Shown one piece after another: positions 17,267 to 24,569 of a stretch of DNA of 64,000 bases. The notes under the pieces were generated by a model that was given only the letters and a program-made list of their open reading frames with translations, searched no databases and was not told the DNA's origin. Numbering within the stretch: position 1 is the stretch's first letter; every line of letters starts with the position of its first letter. The position numbers and the translations under genes are program-made. Source of the DNA: Roseateles_B sp041913905 (GTDB lineage: Bacteria > Pseudomonadota > Gammaproteobacteria > Burkholderiales > Burkholderiaceae_C); NCBI GenBank assembly GCA_041913905.1, contig JAYSEK010000029.1:6772-70771 (forward strand). Reading direction: 5' to 3'.

Positions 17267-17286
17267 GAATTCACAATAAAACCAGA

Positions 17287-17487
17287 TCAGGCGTTTTGCT
17301 TCTTGCTGACTTCAATGAAGCCGGTGCCACCCTTGCCATCATTCAGATACCAGGGCTTGCCATCAGCCAGCGTTCCACCGAACACTGCGTCCAGGTGTTT
17401 TGCGCAGATTTCGCTGGGGCCATCCTGGCGGGAAACCGCTTGGGCTTGATCAAGTTGAGATTGCAGTTCGGCAAGGATCTTTTCCAT
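17287..17487 (-). CDS. Putative RiPP precursor peptide
   Basis: A 66-residue peptide. The leader is acidic and amphipathic (MEKILAELQSQLDQAQAVSR) with one Cys (28). A Gly-Gly pair at 37-38 (AVFGG) is a plausible leader boundary. The remaining 28 residues hold all the other aromatics: Trp46, Tyr47 and Phe57, within KPWYLNDGKGGTGF and the tail IEVSKKQNA. Tyr47-Leu-Asn49 fits the aromatic-X-Asn pattern of three-residue cyclophane substrates; Trp46-x-x and Phe57-Ile-Glu59 are other candidate sites. ATG has AGGA five bases upstream. It is first in a minus-strand operon with the maturase and oxygenase. No transporter or peptidase gene is beside it. Identification rests on size, linkage and the core. 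Confidence 0.82.
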   Translation of the reverse strand: MEKILAELQSQLDQAQAVSRQDGPSEICAKHLDAVFGGTLADGKPWYLNDGKGGTGFIEVSKKQNA

Positions 17488-17812
17488 GTTGTCCTAATGT
17501 AAGTTGATGTTTCCAATGCGCCCCTCCAAAAACAGCAAGAAGTGAACGCCGGCGGATTTAAGTCGAAGCCGGACCCTTGATCAATAGCAATTGCTCAGTA
17601 CAAATACCGATTCACCCCTAATAGCAAGGGTTGACGGCCATCAAATCTGAATCAGTATTCAACTTCTGAAAAAATTTGCAACAACCGCTAATTCGCCGCT
17701 GATTGGAGCCCGCCGGTCCGCGTCATCCCGCTACCGCAAGGCCCAAGGCCCCTGCTCCCCAGGCTCGGCACCGCCCTGTGAGAGTCGGTGCGTCATTGCA
17801 CAATCGCAGGCC
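17488..17812. promoter_or_regulatory. AT-rich divergent region between RiPP cluster and matB
   Basis: This 325-base gap contrasts with its surroundings by A/T runs (for example gaaaaaatttgcaac near 17670). It carries a 10-bp palindrome AGCAATTGCT (17586-17595) and a direct repeat aatagcaa (17583-17590 and 17620-17627). Both lie about 100-140 bases upstream of the precursor start and are possible operator sites. Several -35/-10-like pairs exist, so none is assigned. The base composition is consistent with transfer of the cluster or with a strongly promoted gene. Confidence 0.5.
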
Positions 17813-19381
17813 ATGAGCTCTGTCCCTCCGTCCGCACAGCCTGGCCTCGCGCCCAACGCCAACCTCTTCTGCGCCCTGCGCGCCGCCTTCCCTGCGAACC
17901 TCGACGCCTGCGCCATCGAGTGCGCCGACGGCGAGCCGCTGCGCTACCGCTGGCGCGATCTGGAGCGCGGCACGGCCATGATGGCCAATCTGCTGGATGC
18001 GCTGGACCTACCACCGGCCAGCCGCATCGCCGTGCAGACCGAGAAAAGCGTCGAGGCCCTCATGCTCTACCTGGCCGTGCTGCGCGCCGGCCACGTCTAC
18101 CTGCCGCTGAACACGGCCTACCAGGCGGCGGAGCTGGAATACTTCGTCGGCAATGCGGAGCCTGCCGTCGTGGTCTGCGCCGGACGGCATTTCGGCTGGG
18201 TGTCCAAGCTGGCCTTCCTGGCCGGCACGCGCTGGGTCTTCACGCTCAACGAGGACCGCACAGGCACGCTGCTGGACCGGGCCTCGCAGATGAGCGACGA
18301 GCACCAGCCCGCCTTCAAGAAGGCGGACGAGCTGGCCGCCATCCTCTACACCAGCGGCACCACAGGCCGCAGCAAGGGCGCCATGCTGAGCCACGGCAAC
18401 CTGCTCTCCAATGCCCGCGTGCTGCAGCAGGCCTGGGGATGGCAGCGCGGTGACGTGCTGATCCACGCCCTGCCCATCTTCCATGTCCACGGTCTCTTCG
18501 TGGCCTCGCACGGTGCGCTGCTCAATGGCAGCCCGATGATCTGGTTCCACCGCTTCGAACCGCGTGCCGTGATCCAGCGGCTGCCCGAGGCCACCGTCTT
18601 CATGGGCGTGCCGACGCTCTACGTGCGCATGCTGGCGGAGGCCTCGCTCACGCGCGAGGCCTGTGCGCACATGCGGCTTTTCGTCAGCGGTTCGGCACCG
18701 CTGCTGATCGAGACCTTCCGCGACTGGCAGGCCCGCACCGGCCACACCATCCTGGAACGCTACGGCATGAGCGAGACCTTGATGCTGAGCTCCAACCCCT
18801 ACGAAGGGGGCGAGCGAGTGGGCGGCACCGTGGGCCCGGCCCTGCCTGGTGTGGACCTGCGCATCGTCGACGACGCCGGCGAACCCTGTGCCGTGGACGA
18901 GATCGGCCACATCCAGGTGCGCGGCCCGAACGTCTTTTCCGGCTACTGGCGCATGCCGGAGAAGACCGCCGAGGAGTTCACCGCCGATGGCTGGTTCAAG
19001 ACGGGCGACGTGGGCCAGCAGGACGCAGCCGGCTATGTGCGCATCGTGGGCCGCAGCAAGGATCTCATCATTACCGGCGGCTACAACGTCTACCCGGCCG
19101 AGGTGGAGGGCTTCCTCAATGAACTGCCGGGCGTGCTGGAGTCCGCCGTGGTCGGCGTGCCCCATCCGGACTTCGGCGAGGGGGTGATTGCCGTCGTGGT
19201 GCCCCGCCCCGGGCAGGCACCGGACCCGCAGGCCCTGATCGCCGCGCTGAAGTCCCGCATTGCCAACTTCAAGGTGCCCAAGGCCGTGTTCGTGCAGTCC
19301 GAGCTGCCGCGCAACACCATGGGCAAGGTGCAGAAGAACCTGCTGCGTGCACAGCACCAGGGCCTGTTCAGCAAGACCTGA
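17813..19381 (+). CDS. matB: Malonyl-CoA synthetase-like AMP-forming acyl-CoA ligase
   Basis: A 522-residue cytoplasmic ANL-superfamily enzyme that activates a carboxylate via an adenylate and transfers it to CoA. AMP-binding P-loop LYTSGTTGRSKGAMLSH near residue 180; FHVHGLFVA near 222; ERYGMSETLMLSSNPYEG near 318 (MatB-type); GDVGQQDAAGYVRIVGRSKD near 400; final catalytic Lys in PRNTMGKVQK near 507. The HVHGLF and NPYEG strings are those of malonate-CoA ligases, so malonate is the likely substrate; a related short dicarboxylate or acid cannot be excluded. No malonyl-CoA decarboxylase or transporter is adjacent. The stop codon overlaps a copy of the 12-mer AAGACCTGACCC. Confidence 0.87.
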   Translation: MSSVPPSAQPGLAPNANLFCALRAAFPANLDACAIECADGEPLRYRWRDLERGTAMMANLLDALDLPPASRIAVQTEKSVEALMLYLAVLRAGHVYLPLNTAYQAAELEYFVGNAEPAVVVCAGRHFGWVSKLAFLAGTRWVFTLNEDRTGTLLDRASQMSDEHQPAFKKADELAAILYTSGTTGRSKGAMLSHGNLLSNARVLQQAWGWQRGDVLIHALPIFHVHGLFVASHGALLNGSPMIWFHRFEPRAVIQRLPEATVFMGVPTLYVRMLAEASLTREACAHMRLFVSGSAPLLIETFRDWQARTGHTILERYGMSETLMLSSNPYEGGERVGGTVGPALPGVDLRIVDDAGEPCAVDEIGHIQVRGPNVFSGYWRMPEKTAEEFTADGWFKTGDVGQQDAAGYVRIVGRSKDLIITGGYNVYPAEVEGFLNELPGVLESAVVGVPHPDFGEGVIAVVVPRPGQAPDPQALIAALKSRIANFKVPKAVFVQSELPRNTMGKVQKNLLRAQHQGLFSKT

Positions 19382-19394
19382 CCCCGCCCGCCGC

Positions 19395-20126
19395 TCAGCG
19401 CTTCTTGAAGAGATTGCCCAGCGCCTCGCCCGCCTGCCGGGCGGTCTCGCCGGTGGACTGCAGCGCGCGCTCGAAGAAGAAGGCGGCCTTGAGCCGCTGC
19501 TGCAGGGCTCGCGCCAGCTGCGCGCCCAGCTCGCCGGCCGTCAGCCCGCCTTCGGCCCGGCCCAGGCCGCGCAGGTCCATCTCGGGCAGCTTCAGGCTCA
19601 CCGTCCGGCCCTGCATGAAGGCGGCGCTGGCCTGCGCCTGGGGCCGCAGCAGCTGGAATCGTTCGACGATGAACTTCTTCGGGGCGCCGCCCTGCGACGC
19701 CCCAGGTGCAGCGCTTTCCAGCTGCCGGGCCAGGTGGAGCTGGATGGCCTCGATATTGGTCTGCGTCGCGCCCTTTTCGTAGATGACATCCGGCGCCTCG
19801 ATCTCGACAGCGGAGATGACGACCACCGGCTGGGCCAAGGTCGTCACGTCCACCTGCACCCGCACCCGCTGGACCTGCAGCAGGTGAGGCGTCTGGAAGC
19901 CGGGGGGATTGCCGATGCTCAGCCCGTGCAGCTCGCCCGCACCGGTCCGGACGTCGATGTGCACGCGCTCCAGCCGGATGGGCGCGCCGATCAGGGCGCT
20001 GCCCTGCTCCACGATGGCCCGCCGAACCAGGCCGTCCAGATTGCCGTGCAGCCACCACAGCGCACCCGCCACGATCAGCGCCATCAGCACCAGCAGTGCC
20101 AGGCCACCCAGCCACCATTTTTTCAA
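19395..20126 (-). CDS. AsmA-like / DUF748-type membrane-anchored protein
   Basis: A 243-residue protein with one N-terminal transmembrane helix (WWLGGLALLVLMALIVAGALWW, residues about 4-25) and a periplasmic region resembling the start of AsmA-family repeats: GAPIRLERVHIDVRTGAGELHGLSI, VQRVRVQVDVTTL, VISAVEIEAPDVIYEKG. AsmA-like proteins are thought to shape outer-membrane lipid transport. This one is much shorter than AsmA itself (about 600 residues). The C-terminal third is an amphipathic helix (LGAQLARALQQRLKAAFFFE). The gene is read toward matB and lies 27 bases upstream of the end of the GGDEF/EAL gene's reading direction partner. Function unknown. Confidence 0.75.
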   Translation of the reverse strand: MKKWWLGGLALLVLMALIVAGALWWLHGNLDGLVRRAIVEQGSALIGAPIRLERVHIDVRTGAGELHGLSIGNPPGFQTPHLLQVQRVRVQVDVTTLAQPVVVISAVEIEAPDVIYEKGATQTNIEAIQLHLARQLESAAPGASQGGAPKKFIVERFQLLRPQAQASAAFMQGRTVSLKLPEMDLRGLGRAEGGLTAGELGAQLARALQQRLKAAFFFERALQSTGETARQAGEALGNLFKKR

Positions 20127-20153
20127 CGCCGCCTCCCGTTCCCGATCAGGCGC

Positions 20154-23100
20154 TCATCCTAGCGGCCTTGGGGCGGCCTCCAGCGCATCTGGCGCCCGCA
20201 ATGCGCGCCAGGGCGCCTCGAACTGCCAGCGGAGCAGCCAGGCGGCGAGGGCTTCCGCCGGCATGGGCCGCGCAATGCCGAAACCCTGCATCAGATGGCA
20301 GCCCTGGTGCAGCAGGATGCGCCCATGCTCCAGGGTCTCGACCCCCTCGGCGACCACCTCCATGCGGAAGGCCCGCGCCATGCGGATCACGCCTTCCACG
20401 ATGCCCATGTCGTCCGTGTTGCCCAGCATGCCGCGCACGAAGCTCTGGTCGATCTTGAGGGTCTGCACCGGCAGCTTGCGCAGGTAGGTCAGCGAGGAGT
20501 AGCCGGTGCCGAAATCATCCAGCGCGAAGCGCACGCCCAGGTCGCCGCAACGCCGCAGGATGCCCACCGCGGTGTCCATGTCCTCGATCTGCGCCGTCTC
20601 CAGCACCTCCAGCTCGAACTGCTGGGGTGCCTGGCCGGGATGGCGGCGCAGGGCCTGGGCCAGCTTCTCGTGGAAGTCCGGCTGCTGCAGCTGGGCCGCG
20701 CTGATGTTGATGCTGACGCGCAGGTCCAGCCCCTGCTCGCGCCAGCGCTGGGCCTGGCTCAGGGCCTCCTCGATCACCCAGTCGCCCAGCAACAGCTCCA
20801 GGCTGCTGGACTGCAGCTGCGGCAGGAACTCGCAGGGCGGCACCAGCCCGCGGCCCGGGCAGTCCCAGCGGATCAGGGCCTCCACGCCCAGCAAACGGCC
20901 GTCGACCAGGTCCACCTTGGGCTGGTAATGCAGGACAAACTCGCGCGCATCCAAGGCCTGCTGCAGGCGCTGCAGAAACTCGCGGTGCGACTGCGCGCGC
21001 CGGTCGCTGACCGGATCGAAGAGCTGGTAGCGGTTCTTGCCGGCCTCCTTGGCCAGGTACATGGCCTGGTCGGCATGGCGCATCAGGGTGTCGGCATCGG
21101 CGTTGTCATGCGGGAAGAGGCTCACGCCGATGCTCGCCGTCACGCGCAGCTCGCGGCCCTCGATGCTCATGCTCTGCTGCACGACCTGCAGCAGGCGGTC
21201 CAGCACCAGCGTGCAGTCGCGCTCGCTGGTGATGTCGGTCAGCAGCACGACGAACTCGTCGCCGCCCAGGCGAGCCAGGGTGTCCTCGGCCCTCAGCACC
21301 TCGGTGATGCGGCGCGTCACCTCGATCAGCAGCCGGTCGCCCAGCGCGTGGCCGTGGGCGTCGTTGATGACCTTGAAACCATCCAGGTCCAGGAAGCCCA
21401 CCGCGAGGCTGCTGCCGTTGCGCGCCGCGCGTGCCAGGGCCTGGTGCAGCCGGTCCACCAGCAGGCGGCGGTTGGGCACGCCGGTGAGCGGGTCGAAATG
21501 GGCGATGCGGTGCAGCTCGGCCTCGTGGCTCTTGATCTGGCTGATGTCCGAGAACACGCCGATGTAGTACTGCACCACGCCCTTGGCGTCGCGCACGCAG
21601 GAGATGGTCAGCAGCTCCGCGAAGATCTCGCCATTGCGACGCCGGTTCCACAGCTCGCCGCGCCAGACGTCGTGCGCGCCCAATGTCTCCCACATTTCGC
21701 GGTAGAAGTCCGGCCCGTGCCGGCCGGACGCGAGAATCTTGGGGCTGCGCCCCAGCACCTCTTCCGGCGCATAGCCGGTGATGTGGCAGAAGGCCGCGTT
21801 GACCTTGGTGATGCGCATCTGGGGATCCACCACCACAATGCCCTCCAGACTGCTTTCGAAGACCATGGCGGCCTCCTTCAGCGCCAGCTCCAGCTGCTTG
21901 GGCTCGGTGACGTCGGTGTGCGTGCCCGACATCATCAGCGGCCGCCCCTGGGCATCCCAGCTCACCACGCGCCCGGAGGTCCGGATCCAGCGCCATTCGC
22001 CCTCCTTGGTGCGGCAGCGCATCTCCACCTCGTGCGCCGCCGTCTCCCCCTTGAGATGCCGCTCGACGGAGGCCAGCACCAAGGGGAAGTCCTCGGGATG
22101 CACATGTTCGGGCCAGCGGTCCACCGTGACCTGCATCTCGCCCGGCTCATAGCCCAGCATGGTCTCCCAGCGCGCGCTGACCTGGAGTTCGTTGGTCTGC
22201 ACGTTCCAGTCCCAGTAGCCCAGGTCGGAGCCTTCGAGCACGCGGCTGAGCTGCGCTTCACGCACGGCCAGCGCCAGCTCGGCGCGCTTGCGCTCGCCGA
22301 TGTCCTGGGCCGTTCCGACAAGGCGCTGCACGCGGCCGTCGGCGCCGCGGATGGCGCGGCCGCGGGCGATGATCCAGGTCCGGCTGCCGTCCTCGCGCAG
22401 CACCTCGGCATCCACCTCGTAAGGCATGCCGTCCTCCAGCGCCTTGTTCACCGCGGCCTCGATGGCGGCCCAGCCTTCAGGGGTGAAGTAGCGCGCCACC
22501 TCGGGCATCTTGGCCGGTCCGAGGGCCGGGTCGCGGGCATAGATGCGGTAGATCTCCGGCGACCAGTGGTGCTCGTCGCTGAGGACGTCCCAGGACCAGT
22601 TGCCTACATGCGCCAGCGCCTGCGCCTCCTGCATGGCGGCGGCGGCTTCGCTCAGCGCCAGCTCGCGGCGGTGTTCGCGGCTGATGTCGCGCGAGATGCC
22701 GAAAAGGCCGCAGACCTCGCCCTTGTCATCGCGCCAAGGGCCCTTGGTGACGTGGAACACCATGGCCTGCCCGGCCTTGTTGCGCAGCGACTCCTCATGG
22801 CTGCGCGGCTCTCCGCCGGCCATGATGGCCTGGTCCTGCGCCCGAATCATCGCGGCTGAAGCCGCAGGGAAGATGTCCTCGTCCGTGCGGCCCAGGATCT
22901 GCTCCCGGGACATGCCGACGAAGCCCGTCGCGGCATCGTTGACCATCAGGTAGCGGCCTTGGGCGTCCTTGACGAAGACGGCGTCGGTGGTGCCGTCCAC
23001 CACCGCGGACAGCAACTGGCGGTCCGCCGCCATGCCCCGCAGACTGGCCCGCACCCGCCCGCCGAGAAAGCTGACGGCCAGGCTGTTGACGAGCAGGAGC

Positions 23101-23642
23101 ATCAGCTGCAGGCCGTCCACGTTCTGCATCGCGGACCACGTGCCGCGCGACTGCCACAACATCAACAGCGCCCCGCCCTGGGCCAACAGGCTGGCCAGCA
23201 GTCCCGGGCCCAGCCCGCCCAGCACGGCGCTGAGGATGACCGGCAGCAGGAACAGGCCCACGACGAGGCGCCCCTCCAGAGACGAGAGCAAGGCCAGGTG
23301 CACCGCGGCGGCCGACAGGCTCAGCACCACCGCCACGGCATACCAGGGTCCGACGGCCGTCGGCTGGGCCCGTGACGCCCACAGGGTCTCGCGCTCGCGC
23401 GCCTCGACCAGGGGCAGGCCTCGCAAGGCCAGGTACAGCATCGCTGCGGTGACGAAGACGAAGAAGAAGCCCTTGGCTGTTGCGGCCCTGAGACGCTGCT
23501 CCTCGCCGACCAGCAGCACCAGCGCCTGGTCGGAGAAGAAGATCCACAGCAGCGCAAAGACGAGATAGGCCAGGCTGACCAGCAGCGCATAGCGCGCCTG
23601 CACTGGCGATGCGCCTTTGGCGCGTCCGGGCCGTCCAGTCAT
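20154..23642 (-). CDS. Membrane PAS/GGDEF/EAL protein, cyclic-di-GMP turnover
   Basis: A 1162-residue bifunctional-type regulator. The N-terminal 190 residues contain about five hydrophobic helices of an integral membrane sensor. They are followed by four PAS-like domains starting near 200 (TTDAVFVKDAQGRYLMVN), 330 (HVGNWSWDVLSDEH), 460 (SDLGYWDWNVQTN) and 590 (LEGIVVVDPQMRITKVN). Next come a diguanylate cyclase with intact GGDEF (RLGGDEFVVLL, near 800) and a phosphodiesterase with intact EAL (GVEALIRWDCPGRG, near 925). Both active sites look complete, so net direction is unknown. ATG at 23642 has GGGGAGG ten bases upstream; the two TTG codons before it are too close. Confidence 0.93.
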   Translation of the reverse strand: MTGRPGRAKGASPVQARYALLVSLAYLVFALLWIFFSDQALVLLVGEEQRLRAATAKGFFFVFVTAAMLYLALRGLPLVEARERETLWASRAQPTAVGPWYAVAVVLSLSAAAVHLALLSSLEGRLVVGLFLLPVILSAVLGGLGPGLLASLLAQGGALLMLWQSRGTWSAMQNVDGLQLMLLLVNSLAVSFLGGRVRASLRGMAADRQLLSAVVDGTTDAVFVKDAQGRYLMVNDAATGFVGMSREQILGRTDEDIFPAASAAMIRAQDQAIMAGGEPRSHEESLRNKAGQAMVFHVTKGPWRDDKGEVCGLFGISRDISREHRRELALSEAAAAMQEAQALAHVGNWSWDVLSDEHHWSPEIYRIYARDPALGPAKMPEVARYFTPEGWAAIEAAVNKALEDGMPYEVDAEVLREDGSRTWIIARGRAIRGADGRVQRLVGTAQDIGERKRAELALAVREAQLSRVLEGSDLGYWDWNVQTNELQVSARWETMLGYEPGEMQVTVDRWPEHVHPEDFPLVLASVERHLKGETAAHEVEMRCRTKEGEWRWIRTSGRVVSWDAQGRPLMMSGTHTDVTEPKQLELALKEAAMVFESSLEGIVVVDPQMRITKVNAAFCHITGYAPEEVLGRSPKILASGRHGPDFYREMWETLGAHDVWRGELWNRRRNGEIFAELLTISCVRDAKGVVQYYIGVFSDISQIKSHEAELHRIAHFDPLTGVPNRRLLVDRLHQALARAARNGSSLAVGFLDLDGFKVINDAHGHALGDRLLIEVTRRITEVLRAEDTLARLGGDEFVVLLTDITSERDCTLVLDRLLQVVQQSMSIEGRELRVTASIGVSLFPHDNADADTLMRHADQAMYLAKEAGKNRYQLFDPVSDRRAQSHREFLQRLQQALDAREFVLHYQPKVDLVDGRLLGVEALIRWDCPGRGLVPPCEFLPQLQSSSLELLLGDWVIEEALSQAQRWREQGLDLRVSINISAAQLQQPDFHEKLAQALRRHPGQAPQQFELEVLETAQIEDMDTAVGILRRCGDLGVRFALDDFGTGYSSLTYLRKLPVQTLKIDQSFVRGMLGNTDDMGIVEGVIRMARAFRMEVVAEGVETLEHGRILLHQGCHLMQGFGIARPMPAEALAAWLLRWQFEAPWRALRAPDALEAAPRPLG

Positions 23643-23784
23643 TGGCAACAAACCTCCCCTTGCTCAGGTCGTGGTCTGAGCGGCATGCTCTCACGAAGCG
23701 GGGCGCTGGAGAAGGAACTATTGCGCCCGGCAGGGCAGACAGCCCGGCGTCAGCCTGAAGGGTTTGCGGGGCACGCGGGCCTGC

Positions 23785-24429
23785 TCAGCCGCGCAGCCGG
23801 CACATCTGCGCCGCCACCATCTCCGCCATGGTGTGCGCCACGGCTTCGGCGTCCAGGCTGGGGTCGTCGAACAGCAGTTCCTGCGCGGCATACAACGCGT
23901 CGATGGCCAGGCGGATGGTCAGCTTGGCGCGGGCGGCATCGGCGCGGGGATGGGCGCTCATGAAGGGCAGCAGCAGCAGGTCCGTCACCTGGTCGTGCGA
24001 GAGATTGCGCACCGACTGCAGCGAGGGCACCGCCCGCAGTGCGCGCGTGACCCACACGCCGGCCGGCATGTGCTCGGTCAGCGCCAGGGTCTTGAGGAAA
24101 AGCTCCGCCACGCTGGCCGCGAAGTCCGCTTCCGGCAGCTGGAAGGTGGCCGGCACCGCCCAGGGCATCAGCAGCTCGTTCTGCACCTGCATCAGCCGCG
24201 TGCCCAGCTCGTGGAGGATGGCGTACTTGTTCGGAAAGTACTGGTACAGCGCCGGCGGCGAGATGCCCGCCCGCTGGCAGACCAGGTTGGTGGACAGCCG
24301 CTCGATGCCCACCTCACCCAGCAGCTCCGCACAGGCCGCCAGGATGCGCTCGTAAGTCTCCACCGCGCGGGCCTGGGTGGGGGCTTTCTTGGGTTCGAGG
24401 TCGGGCGTGGCGGGGCGGGGGGTGGGCAT
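23785..24429 (-). CDS. TetR-family transcriptional regulator
   Basis: A 214-residue repressor-type protein. The N-terminal helix-turn-helix (ILAACAELLGEVGIERLSTNLVCQRAGISPPALYQYFPNK region, residues about 28-68) is standard TetR; the C-terminal ligand domain is not assignable. It is divergently transcribed from the TonB-receptor operon across a 140-base gap that holds an inverted repeat (24500-24515), so it is probably the operon's own regulator. The effector is presumably related to the imported substrate; this is inference. Confidence 0.92.
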   Translation of the reverse strand: MPTPRPATPDLEPKKAPTQARAVETYERILAACAELLGEVGIERLSTNLVCQRAGISPPALYQYFPNKYAILHELGTRLMQVQNELLMPWAVPATFQLPEADFAASVAELFLKTLALTEHMPAGVWVTRALRAVPSLQSVRNLSHDQVTDLLLLPFMSAHPRADAARAKLTIRLAIDALYAAQELLFDDPSLDAEAVAHTMAEMVAAQMCRLRG

Positions 24430-24499
24430 GGGGGGAGTCTATGCGAGGGCTGCTTCAGATCGGATCGGATCGAGCAGGACACCCTGGGATTGTCCGGAT

Positions 24500-24515
24500 C
24501 GCAAGTACATTTGCG
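24500..24515. promoter_or_regulatory. Candidate TetR operator in the divergent promoter region
   Basis: CGCAA-N6-TTGCG forms a 16-bp inverted repeat 55 bases ahead of the TonB-receptor start and about 70 from the TetR start. It overlaps a possible -35 (TTGCGT, 24511-24516) that pairs with TACATT (24533-24538) at 16-base spacing. That placement suits repression. The arms are only five bases, so the call is tentative. Confidence 0.4.
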
Positions 24516-24569
24516 TTAAATATAGTCATCACTACATTCAAGAGCCACCCGGCCACCAGGAGACAGCCC

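Noticed and set aside
15255..17487. Darobactin/bottromycin-type or lanthipeptide cluster
   Set aside because: No ABC exporter, LanB/LanC-type or YcaO gene is present; only the SPASM enzyme and the oxygenase are adjacent.
20295..22859. An 854-codon plus-strand open frame
   Set aside because: Antisense to the PAS/GGDEF/EAL gene; repetitive His/Gln/Ala/Arg content and no recognisable domain.
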